Shown: positions 36,137 to 43,311 of the stretch, piece after piece | Numbering within the stretch: the first letter of the stretch is position 1 | Layout of the letters: every line of letters starts with the position of its first letter | From: Pseudomonas sp. SDI | Lineage (GTDB): Bacteria > Pseudomonadota > Gammaproteobacteria > Pseudomonadales > Pseudomonadaceae | Assembly (NCBI RefSeq): GCF_003105155.1 | Contig: NZ_QETK01000024.1 | Coordinates: 18,358 to 82,357, forward strand | Length of the DNA stretch: 64,000 bases | Direction of reading: 5' to 3' | The notes under the pieces: generated by a model | Told to the model about the DNA's origin: nothing | The model's database searches: none | What the model saw: the letters and a program-made list of their open reading frames with translations, nothing else | Position numbers and translations under genes: made by a program

Positions 36137-36745
36137 TTAGGCGCTGGCCGCGAAGGCCAGCCCGGTGTTTGCGACGGGCCGTGCCACCGCCATCCACGGG
36201 TTGCGCTGCTGGTCCACCACCTCGGTGCCAAGGCTGAACACCACCACGCGCGGGTCGTGGTCGTAGTAGCTGCCCCAGTCCACCTCAGCCGTCTGCACCC
36301 GGTGCAACTGCGCCGGGCCGTGGTCGGCGAAGTCGACGATCAGCGGGCGCAACAGCTCGCGGACCTTTTCTGTCGCGGTCATCACCACCAGCTGATAGTT
36401 CTGCAAGGCCAGGGTGCGCAGCAGCTTGGAGAGCAGGAAGCGCCCGGCACCCGGCTGGAACGCCGAGAAGGCACCGATTTCGAGGATCTGCGCGCGCTCG
36501 ACGCCATATAGCTCGTCCAGGCCTTTATCCAGGTAACGCTCGCTGAACAGCTGGCCGCTGTCGCCGTAGGTCAGGCCGGCGCAGGCGTAGCCGGGCGCGG
36601 CGCCGTCCTGCCCGGTAAGGCAGACGAACTGATCGGGACGCGGCAGCGGGTTGGCGTCGAAGTGCGTCAGGTAGTGGCTGCGCACGGTCTCTTGCAACAA
36701 GCGGTAGCCAGGGCGGCCTGGGTAGAAGCTGCGGACGATATACAT
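36137..36745 (-). CDS. Thermostable hemolysin (T_hemolysin) family protein, probable acyltransferase fold
   Basis: 202 residues matching the family first named for Vibrio delta-VPH thermostable hemolysin. Recognisable segments are FSERYLDKGLDELYG (about 68-82), ILEIGAFSAF, FLLSKLLRTLALQNYQLVVMTATEKVRELL and the C-terminal GSYYDHDPRVVVFSLG. No signal peptide or membrane helix is seen, which is hard to reconcile with a secreted hemolysin. The strand-helix pattern around EIGAFS...FLLSKLLRTL resembles GNAT/LuxI-like acyltransferases, so acyl transfer to a small acceptor is my inference. It follows the ligase by 10 bases. Confidence 0.75.
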   Translation of the reverse strand: MYIVRSFYPGRPGYRLLQETVRSHYLTHFDANPLPRPDQFVCLTGQDGAAPGYACAGLTYGDSGQLFSERYLDKGLDELYGVERAQILEIGAFSAFQPGAGRFLLSKLLRTLALQNYQLVVMTATEKVRELLRPLIVDFADHGPAQLHRVQTAEVDWGSYYDHDPRVVVFSLGTEVVDQQRNPWMAVARPVANTGLAFAASA

Positions 36746-36755
36746 GGGGCGATCC

Positions 36756-38231
36756 TCAGGCCTGGTACAGCGAATCGGCGTAGGCCGCTTCGATTTCCTT
36801 GCGCCGTGGCCTGCCGGTCACGGTGTAGAAATCGCTGCGGAACTGCTCGATGTCGTTGATCAATTCGAAGCGGCGGATCCGTGCGAAGTCCGCCAGGCGA
36901 TGTTCCAGGCGCTTGAGCTCGGCCACCACATCGGCGTGATTGGCCTGACTCAGGACAATCGCCGCCGGCTCGTCGCGGCCTTCGCCCATAACGATCAGGT
37001 CGTCGATCAGCGGGCTTTCCTTGTAGATCGTCTCGACCCATTCCGGGGAAATGTTGCGCGCCGTGGACAGGATGATCACGTGCTTCTTGCGCCCGGTGAT
37101 GTACAGGAAACCGTCGCGGATCTCGGCGATATCGCCGGTATGCAGGTAACCGTCGGACAGGTCGCAGGCGGTGTCGTCGGCGTTGTAGTAGCCGGCGCAG
37201 AGCGTCGGGGTGTCGACCAGCAGTTCGCCGTCGACGAATTTTGGAATGATCCCGTCGAGCAGCTTGCCGGCCGAGCCGATGCGCCGTTGGCCCGGGTAGT
37301 TCAGCGAGATGATCGAGCTGTTCTCGCTCAGGCCGTAGGCCTCGTACACCTCAATGCCCTTGCGGTCGAGCGACTCCAGGGTGGCCAGGGGGATCTTCGC
37401 CCCGCCGGTGATGATGTGCGGGTTGTTCACCCCGAACAGCGCGGTGGCGCCGACCGGGTCGAGCAGGCCGTCGGCCTCTTCCAGCAGCTTGGGCGGCAGG
37501 TAGAGGAAGTTCGGGTTGTTCGGCGCGATCAGCTCCAGGTAGTGCCGCGCATTGCCGGAGGCCGAGCCGTATTCCGGCACACCTTCGGGCATCAGCGTCA
37601 GGCTGCCGCCGGAGAGGATCGGGATGAACACCCCGAGCACCTGCTCGATCAGCAGGCTCATCGGCACGATCGAGAAGTAGTGCAGCGGCTGCGGCGGCAG
37701 GCGCTTGAGCACGTTCTCCACCAGCAGGCCGACCGCTTCGTCGCGGATCATCACGCCCTTGGGTTTGGAGGTGGTGCCCGAGGTGTGGATAACCGAGACG
37801 ATACCCGGCGCAATGCGCTCGCCGCCTTCCAGGGTGCCGCGCAACTGCTCGATGTTCGACGGCAGCAGCCACGGTTTGCCCGGCAGAATGCGCGAGATAC
37901 GCTGGCCGGTCTGTTCGTCGCGAACGAAGATCGCGCTGGCCTTGGACAGCAGGCTGCCGATCTGGTCGTCGGAAAATTCGATCGGCACTGGCAGCAGCAC
38001 ACCGCCGACTTTCTGGATCGCCAGCAAGGTGCTGACCCATTCGTAGCTGGAGCGCATGGCAATGCCGAACACCAGCCGGTCGCAGGAACCGAAGATCGCC
38101 TGCAGGCCGTTGGCGATGCGCTCGACATCGTCGCGCAGCTCACTCAGGCGATAACTGCGGCCATTCATTTCACGGATCAGGTCACGGTCGGCGCTGGTCG
38201 CCAGGTAGTCGAGCATCAGTGTGGAGATCAT
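36756..38231 (-). CDS. Stand-alone acyl-AMP ligase (ANL superfamily)
   Basis: 491 residues. Adenylation core motifs present are A3 HTSGTTSKPKGVM (about 170), A5 YEAYGLSENS, A7 YLHTGD and A8 ITGRKKHVIILSTARNISPEWVE. The C-terminal subdomain is complete in length, but the A10 position, normally PTGK, reads TVTGRPRRKE, so the catalytic Lys appears replaced by Arg. No carrier or condensation domain is attached. It probably activates a fatty or aromatic acid. Its ATG overlaps the stop of the oxygenase gene (TGATG), so translation is coupled. Confidence 0.85.
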   Translation of the reverse strand: MISTLMLDYLATSADRDLIREMNGRSYRLSELRDDVERIANGLQAIFGSCDRLVFGIAMRSSYEWVSTLLAIQKVGGVLLPVPIEFSDDQIGSLLSKASAIFVRDEQTGQRISRILPGKPWLLPSNIEQLRGTLEGGERIAPGIVSVIHTSGTTSKPKGVMIRDEAVGLLVENVLKRLPPQPLHYFSIVPMSLLIEQVLGVFIPILSGGSLTLMPEGVPEYGSASGNARHYLELIAPNNPNFLYLPPKLLEEADGLLDPVGATALFGVNNPHIITGGAKIPLATLESLDRKGIEVYEAYGLSENSSIISLNYPGQRRIGSAGKLLDGIIPKFVDGELLVDTPTLCAGYYNADDTACDLSDGYLHTGDIAEIRDGFLYITGRKKHVIILSTARNISPEWVETIYKESPLIDDLIVMGEGRDEPAAIVLSQANHADVVAELKRLEHRLADFARIRRFELINDIEQFRSDFYTVTGRPRRKEIEAAYADSLYQA

Positions 38232-39163
38232 CACAGTGCCCCCTCCAGACGGTAGCTTTGCGCACCGAAGATCCGGCGGCCGGTGTCTTCGAGCTTGCGC
38301 CGGCCATGCATGACCCGGCTGTTGTCGATCACCACGATGTCGCCTTTCTTCCAGAAGTGGTCGTAGGTGTTGCGCGCGGTGACGTCCTTGATTTCGTCCC
38401 AGATGTCCATGGCAATATCTTCGCCATTTTCCCAGGTAATACGCGGCGGCTCGTAGTTCACACTTGGGCCGAGCATCGAGTTGCAGAAGCTCAGGCGCTT
38501 GGAGAAGCAACTGCGCACAATCGCGGAGGTTTTAAGCTCGGTATAAATCAGGTTCTGGTCGATGCGCCGGTAAGTTTGCCCTTCGACCATGTCGTTAACC
38601 TGTTGCAGGTGTTCGTCGGTGATCTGTTCGAACGGCAGTTGCAGTTCCACACTGAGGAACCGCCGCACATTCGCCCAGGGAATGCGCCGGGCATATTTGA
38701 TCCGGTTGTTCTCGAACAGGCGGCGGGTCGCCGGGCTCAGGTCGAACAACACGCGCTGGCCGTCGCACATGGTGGTTTCCGAACCGACCCGGGCTTCTTC
38801 CAGGCAGTAGAACCATTGCAGGTCGGGGTTGAACGGCAGGTTGCCATTTTCCCGGTGCAGGCCCATTTCCAGCAGGCCGGCATTGATTTCCGCGGTGTTG
38901 GCAGTGGACGCGGTACGCGCAGGGTCGAAAGTAACTTTCGACGAATGCGCACTGACGAAATCGTTGAATTCCTGCAAACCGTCACCGAAGTCGCGGTACA
39001 CCACCATGCCACTGTGGGCGAGGTCGGCGTACAACTCCTGGGTGGATACCGACTCGGTCACTTTGGTGGCCGGCGATACCGAGTAGATGCACTCGAAACC
39101 ATAACCTGGGGTGGGGTTACGGAAGTAATTGTGGATAACGGTTTGCGCAGTATTCGCAGACAT
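38231..39163 (-). CDS. 2-oxoglutarate/Fe(II) oxygenase, clavaminate-synthase/TauD-like
   Basis: 310 residues. The iron triad appears as HxE (GLHRENGNLPF, about residue 110) and a distal His in RVMHGRRKL (about 285), followed by the 2OG-binding Arg in TGRRIFG. HxE rather than HxD is typical of the clavaminate synthase and SyrP-like branch, which often acts in natural-product pathways. First gene of the operon, preceded by a very strong RBS (AAGGAGG) and by the palindromic region at 39241-39288. Substrate unknown. The enzyme might hydroxylate the amino-acid or acyl precursor used by the ligase or acyltransferase. Confidence 0.85.
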   Translation of the reverse strand: MSANTAQTVIHNYFRNPTPGYGFECIYSVSPATKVTESVSTQELYADLAHSGMVVYRDFGDGLQEFNDFVSAHSSKVTFDPARTASTANTAEINAGLLEMGLHRENGNLPFNPDLQWFYCLEEARVGSETTMCDGQRVLFDLSPATRRLFENNRIKYARRIPWANVRRFLSVELQLPFEQITDEHLQQVNDMVEGQTYRRIDQNLIYTELKTSAIVRSCFSKRLSFCNSMLGPSVNYEPPRITWENGEDIAMDIWDEIKDVTARNTYDHFWKKGDIVVIDNSRVMHGRRKLEDTGRRIFGAQSYRLEGAL

Positions 39164-39240
39164 GGGTTCGTTCCTCCTTGATCGATATTCGGCGCGGCTG
39201 CACCGAGTACGATCAAGTTAGGGGAAAACCCATGGGGGGT

Positions 39241-39288
39241 GGTTTTAACATTTCGAAATGCATTCGGAAAAATTAAAACCGGTTTTAA
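39241..39288. promoter_or_regulatory. Palindromic operator region of the oxygenase-ligase operon
   Basis: Within 48 bases there is CATTTCGAAATG (perfect 12-base palindrome, 39249-39260), TTAAAACCGGTTTTAA (perfect 16-base palindrome, 39273-39288) and a further GGTTTTAA at 39241 that pairs with TTAAAACC at 39273. All are in the 155-base gap between the LysR gene and the oxygenase gene, where the LysR protein is expected to bind. Confidence 0.7.
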
Positions 39289-39318
39289 AACAACCTGTTG
39301 CGGCAATTAAAAAGCGTA

Positions 39319-40251
39319 TTACGGATTATTTTCGGCGGCCGCCGCCTGCATCAGTTCGCGCAGCATGCGCAGGTCCTGGCTGCCCTTGCGCTCGCGGCAC
39401 CAGATCATGTCGAGGGTGAAGGTCGGAAAGCCCAGCGGCGGCTCGAACACCTGCACGCCCTCGGGGATGGTCAGCAGCTTGACCAGCCGCGAGGGCAGGG
39501 CCAGGGTCGCCGGCAGCGTCGAGATGATGTTCAGGCAGGCGTGGTAGGTGTTGGCGCGGGCCACCACCATGCGCGAGCGGCCGATCTTCTCCAGCCAGCT
39601 GTCGACCATGTTCTTTTCCGAGATCCACGGCGTAGGGAACACCTGCGGCATCGAGCAGAACTCGTCGACGCTGAGGTTCGGCTCGTCGCTACTGCGGCGG
39701 ATGCTGGTCAGGCAGACGAAGCTGTCGGTAAGGATCGGCTCCCATTCCAGCTCCGGGTGCATCTGGTGATAACCGGGACCGAAACCGATGGTCAGGTCGA
39801 TATCGCCGGACAGCAGGCGGTCGACCGGCAGGTCGCGGCTGAGCCGGTCGACATGTAGCGAGACGTTCGGGTTGTTGCGGATCAACCGCTGCAAGGCCGT
39901 AGGCATCAGCGACAGCTCGAAATATTCCGGCGCACAGATACGCCAGACCTTGGCGATGCTGGAGATGCCCTCGGCGTTGATGTCCTCGGCGCAGCGGTTC
40001 ACCGACTCGACCACCATGCGCAGGTATGGGTTGATCTTCTCGGCCTTGGTCGAGGCGGTAAGCACGCCATGCGAGGAGGCGAACAGCACGTCGTCGAAAC
40101 AGGTCCGCAGCCGTTTGAGGCAGTAGCTGACGGTGGGCTGGCTGATGTTCATGATTTCCGCGGTGCGCTTGGCGCTGCGGTGCTCGAACAGGTTGAGGAA
40201 TACCACGATGTCCTGCAGGTCCAGCTGTTTCAGATAATTGCTATGAAGCAC
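39319..40251 (-). CDS. LysR-type regulator of the oxygenase-ligase operon
   Basis: 310 residues from a GTG start preceded by GGGAGAGG. The N-terminal helix-turn-helix reads FLNLFEHRSAKRTAEIMNISQPTVSYCLKRLR (about residues 12-45). An effector-binding domain follows (SFVCLTSIRR, MVVARANTYHACLNIISTLP). The gene is in the same direction as the operon, rather than divergent as is usual for LysR genes, and lies directly upstream. Autoregulation and control of the four downstream genes are inferred from position and palindromes. An in-frame TTG-started extension of 22 residues is rejected. Confidence 0.85.
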   Translation of the reverse strand: MLHSNYLKQLDLQDIVVFLNLFEHRSAKRTAEIMNISQPTVSYCLKRLRTCFDDVLFASSHGVLTASTKAEKINPYLRMVVESVNRCAEDINAEGISSIAKVWRICAPEYFELSLMPTALQRLIRNNPNVSLHVDRLSRDLPVDRLLSGDIDLTIGFGPGYHQMHPELEWEPILTDSFVCLTSIRRSSDEPNLSVDEFCSMPQVFPTPWISEKNMVDSWLEKIGRSRMVVARANTYHACLNIISTLPATLALPSRLVKLLTIPEGVQVFEPPLGFPTFTLDMIWCRERKGSQDLRMLRELMQAAAAENNP

Positions 40252-40297
40252 ACGCCTCTCCCTGGTTGGTAATACCGCATTCCGTTGCTGACGCCGC

Positions 40298-40801
40298 TTA
40301 GCTGGGCACCACTTCACCCGGCAGGCTGAGCATCACCTGCTTGAGCAATTCGGCCAGCTGGGCACGCTGCTCCGGCGCCAATGCCCCGAGCGCCACGTCC
40401 TGAATCTGCGTGTGCACGCCCACAGCCGACTCGATCAGCGCCAGACCCTGCGCCGTCAAGCCGACGTGCTGGCTGCGCCCATCATGCGGGTCGGGCACGC
40501 GGGCAATCAAGCCGGCGCTTTCCAGGCGCATCAGGCGGTTGGTCATCGCCCCCGAGGTGACCATCAGCGAACGGTACAACTGCGTCGGTGACAAACGATA
40601 GGGCTGGCCCGAACGGCGCAGGGTGGCCAGCACATCGAACTCGCCTTCCTTGAAGCCGAAGGTCATCAGCGCGTCGGCCCGCATTTTCTCCAGATGCTTC
40701 ATCAGCCGCGACATACGCCCGAACACCAGCATGGTCGAGGCATCCAGCTCGGGCATCGCGGCCTGCCACTGGGCCACGACGAAATCCACATGATCGTCCA
40801 A
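40298..40801 (-). CDS. MarR-family transcriptional regulator
   Basis: 167 residues with a winged helix: FKEGEFDVLATLRRSG, the recognition helix SPTQLYRSLMVTSGAMTNRLMRLESAGLIARVPDPHDGRSQ, and a C-terminal dimerisation helix (LAELLKQVMLSLPGE). The start appears to be TTG at 40801, with AGAGGTGG just before it; GTG at 40789 is the alternative. Divergent from the hydrolase/MFS pair with 159 bases between. Two inverted repeats in that gap are good candidates for its operators. Confidence 0.87.
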   Translation of the reverse strand: MDDHVDFVVAQWQAAMPELDASTMLVFGRMSRLMKHLEKMRADALMTFGFKEGEFDVLATLRRSGQPYRLSPTQLYRSLMVTSGAMTNRLMRLESAGLIARVPDPHDGRSQHVGLTAQGLALIESAVGVHTQIQDVALGALAPEQRAQLAELLKQVMLSLPGEVVPS

Positions 40802-40821
40802 CTGCCACCTCTTGCCTGGTT

Positions 40822-40839
40822 TTGTCGATAAGTCGACAA
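40822..40839. promoter_or_regulatory. Inverted repeat near the MarR start
   Basis: TTGTCGA-TAAG-TCGACAA, a seven-base perfect inverted repeat with a four-base spacer, 21 bases upstream of the marR-like start codon. Candidate autoregulatory operator. Confidence 0.55.
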
Positions 40840-40902
40840 GCCTATGCGCCAGGCCACGGCGCCGTCCAATCCGTGTACTGCACTTTTATGACTACCATGT
40901 AT

Positions 40903-40914
40903 CTTAACGTTAAG
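40903..40914. promoter_or_regulatory. Palindrome between MarR and hydrolase genes
   Basis: CTTAACGTTAAG, a perfect 12-base palindrome 46 bases upstream of the hydrolase start, of the size and AT-rich type bound by MarR-family dimers. Confidence 0.6.
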
Positions 40915-40960
40915 TTATTTTGGCGACGCGCTTCATCAAGGACGACGACGGGAGACTGGC

Positions 40961-41797
40961 ATGTCATTTTTTTTCCACGACCAGCAAGAGTATTACTACG
41001 CCGATTTCGGCCAGGGCGATCCGGTCGTGCTACTGCACGGCCTGGGCAACACCGGCCGCGCCTGGCTGCAACAAGTGCCGGCGCTGCTTGCCGCCGGTTA
41101 CCGGGTAATCGTCCCGGACCTGGCCGGGCATGGCGCCTCGGCCGGCCTGCAGGCGCCGATGTCGCCGGCCATGCAGGCCAAGGCGATCATCCGTCTGCTG
41201 GAACATCTGGGCCTGGACTGCGCCGATATCGTCGGCCTGTCGCTGGGCGGCATGGTGGCTCTGGAGCTGACCATCGCCGCGCCCGAGGTAGTCAATCGGC
41301 TGGTGGTGGCCGGGACCTTCTACCGCCTCGACACGCCCAACGATCGCGGCATGCTCGACGACTGGTGTCAGGCCCTGGCCCAGCCGCATGGTTGCCTGAA
41401 GCGCTTCGAAGCGACCTGGCCGCTGCTGGTGGGCGAGCGCTTCATGGACACCGCCCAGGGCCTGGCGGCCTATCAGGCCTGGCACGCGCAGGCAGCCAAG
41501 GACAACCACAGCAATCACCTGCACTGGTGCGCCGGTTTGCGCGGCTACAACGTCGAGGCCGAGCTGGCCTCGATCCGCCGGCCGACCCTGGTGACCTATG
41601 CCGACCAGGACCGCATCAGCCCGCGGCGCATCTCCCGGCAGATCGCCGCGATGATCCCCAACAGCGAATGCGTGGGGATTGCCAACGACGGACACGTATT
41701 CAACGTGTCGGCCAGCGATGAGTTCAACCGTACGCTGGTCGGCTTCCTCGGCACTACGCACGCGGCGGGTTCGCCGCTCACCTCTTTTTCCGTGTAA
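40961..41797 (+). CDS. Alpha/beta hydrolase
   Basis: 278 residues. Oxyanion-hole motif LLHGLGNTGRAW (about 27), nucleophile elbow GLSLGGM (Ser near residue 93), acidic residue probably in VTYADQDRISP (about 213) and catalytic His in NDGHVFN (about 247). The family covers esterases, lactonases, epoxide hydrolases and others; the substrate cannot be inferred. Divergent from the MarR gene and nine bases ahead of an MFS transporter, suggesting uptake or efflux and hydrolysis of one compound that MarR also senses. Confidence 0.85.
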   Translation: MSFFFHDQQEYYYADFGQGDPVVLLHGLGNTGRAWLQQVPALLAAGYRVIVPDLAGHGASAGLQAPMSPAMQAKAIIRLLEHLGLDCADIVGLSLGGMVALELTIAAPEVVNRLVVAGTFYRLDTPNDRGMLDDWCQALAQPHGCLKRFEATWPLLVGERFMDTAQGLAAYQAWHAQAAKDNHSNHLHWCAGLRGYNVEAELASIRRPTLVTYADQDRISPRRISRQIAAMIPNSECVGIANDGHVFNVSASDEFNRTLVGFLGTTHAAGSPLTSFSV

Positions 41798-41806
41798 AGG
41801 ACTGCC

Positions 41807-43000
41807 ATGAAAAATCCCACTGCACAAAGCCCGGTCTCTCACGGCTGGGTGATTCTGGTCATTTTGCTGGTCGGCTTGAACCTGCGGCCGATCCTCGCCG
41901 CCATCGGCCCGCTGCTGGCCGACATCCAGCAGGCCACGGGCCTCAGTAGCGGCGGTGCCGGGTTACTGACCACGCTGCCGGTGGTGGCCATGGGCATCTG
42001 CGCGTTGAGCGGCGCCTGGTTGCAGCGCAACCTCGGCGAAACCCGCGGGGTGGGCCTGGGCCTGGCGATCATTGGCGTGGCGTGTGCGCTGCGCTGGGTG
42101 TTCAACGATGCCGCCGGGTTGATCCTGACCGCCGGCCTTGGCGGCGCCGGGATCGCCCTGGTGCAGGCCTTGATGCCGGCTTACATCAAAGGCCATTACC
42201 CACAGCGTGCCGGGCAACTGATGGGCATCTTCACCACCGGAATCATGGGCGGTGCGGCGATTGCGGCGGCTTCGGCGTATCCACTGGCGCAAGGTAGCGG
42301 CTGGTCGGCGACGCTGGCCCTGGCGGCGCTGCCGGCGTTGCTCGGGGTGCTGGTGTGGGTGCTGTGCGCAACGCGGGCGAGCACTTCGGCGGGCAAGGCG
42401 GCGGTGTCGCTGCCGTTGCGTTCGGCGCGGGCCTGGTTGCTGATGGTGTTCTTCGGCATTGGCACCGGGGCGTACACACTGGTGCTGGCGTGGTTGCCGC
42501 CGTTTTACGTGCAACTGGGCTGGAGTGCTTCGGACAGTGGTTACCTGCTGGGTGCGTTGACGCTTACCGAGGTGGTGGCCGGGTTGATCGTGTCGTTCTG
42601 CATCGGCAAGTTCCCGGACCGCCGGGTGCCGCTGATTGTGGTGTTGCTGCTGTTGCTGGCGGGGTTGGCGTGTCTGATCCTGGCGCCGTTGCCATTGGCG
42701 TTGTGGGCGGCGTTGTTGCTGGGGCTGGGGATCGGGGCGTTGTTCCCGCTGTCATTGATCGTGACCATCGACCATGCCGTGGATGCGCCGAGTGCCGGGG
42801 CGTTGCTGGGGTTTGTACAAGGCGGTGGGTATTTGATCGCCAGTACCATGCCGTATGTGGCTGGGCTGATCCGTGATCACTCGTCGAGCTTGCAGCAGGC
42901 GTGGGTGGCGATGGGGCTGGGGGTGTTGCTGTTGTTGGTGCTGGCGTTGTATCTGAGGCCTGGGTTGAAGATCAGCGAGGCACGAATGGTGGCGGCCTGA
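41807..43000 (+). CDS. MFS transporter, CynX/NimT-like
   Basis: 397 residues and twelve predicted helices. The opening NLRPILAAIGPLLADIQQATGLS and the central LMPAYIKGHYPQRAGQLMGIFTTGIMGGAAIA are hallmarks of the CynX/NimT group (cyanate or 2-nitroimidazole transporters). The last third uses unusually G-rich synonymous codons on the coding strand (many GGG, GTG, TTG) compared with the first part. Probably co-transcribed with the hydrolase. Substrate unknown. Confidence 0.85.
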   Translation: MKNPTAQSPVSHGWVILVILLVGLNLRPILAAIGPLLADIQQATGLSSGGAGLLTTLPVVAMGICALSGAWLQRNLGETRGVGLGLAIIGVACALRWVFNDAAGLILTAGLGGAGIALVQALMPAYIKGHYPQRAGQLMGIFTTGIMGGAAIAAASAYPLAQGSGWSATLALAALPALLGVLVWVLCATRASTSAGKAAVSLPLRSARAWLLMVFFGIGTGAYTLVLAWLPPFYVQLGWSASDSGYLLGALTLTEVVAGLIVSFCIGKFPDRRVPLIVVLLLLLAGLACLILAPLPLALWAALLLGLGIGALFPLSLIVTIDHAVDAPSAGALLGFVQGGGYLIASTMPYVAGLIRDHSSSLQQAWVAMGLGVLLLLVLALYLRPGLKISEARMVAA

Positions 43001-43002
43001 CG

Positions 43003-43035
43003 GGCCTCATCGCGGGACGAGCCCGCGATGAGACC
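43003..43035. repeat. REP-type hairpin between convergent genes
   Basis: CTCATCGCGGG pairs perfectly with CCCGCGATGAG around a short loop; it lies between the MFS gene and the zinc-ribbon gene and can serve as a transcription end for both. Confidence 0.75.
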
Positions 43036-43044
43036 CCACCGATG

Positions 43045-43311
43045 TCACTCAGCCGGCTTCTTCAACTTCGGATTGGGGAAAAACTGCACCGTCTGCACAC
43101 TCGGCTTCGCCGCCGCAGGCTGCGCCTGGTTAACCCGAGTGCCCAATTCCTTGGGCACCGACAACCCCTGCTCATTGAGGGTGTCGCTGAACCCGCACGC
43201 CACGCACTCACGGTGCGGAACACCCTCCTCGTTCCACATCATCAGCTTGTCCGGCTCGCTGCACGCCGGGCAGACCGCCCCGGCAATGAAGCGTTTCTTG
43301 GTCTTGCTCAT
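43045..43311 (-). CDS. YheV-like zinc-ribbon protein
   Basis: 88 residues. Four cysteines in two CxxC pairs (AVCPACSE about 12-15, and ECVACGF about 36-39) form a probable zinc ribbon. A Lys/Pro/Ala-rich tail follows. The start ATGA overlaps the prlC stop, so it is co-translated with prlC, an arrangement seen in related bacteria. Function unknown; ribbon proteins of this size often bind RNA polymerase or nucleic acid. Confidence 0.82.
   Translation of the reverse strand: MSKTKKRFIAGAVCPACSEPDKLMMWNEEGVPHRECVACGFSDTLNEQGLSVPKELGTRVNQAQPAAAKPSVQTVQFFPNPKLKKPAE

Noticed and set aside
36137..36745. Secreted hemolysin toxin
   Set aside because: No signal peptide, no amphipathic pore-forming segment or accessory secretion genes; context points to a biosynthetic enzyme.
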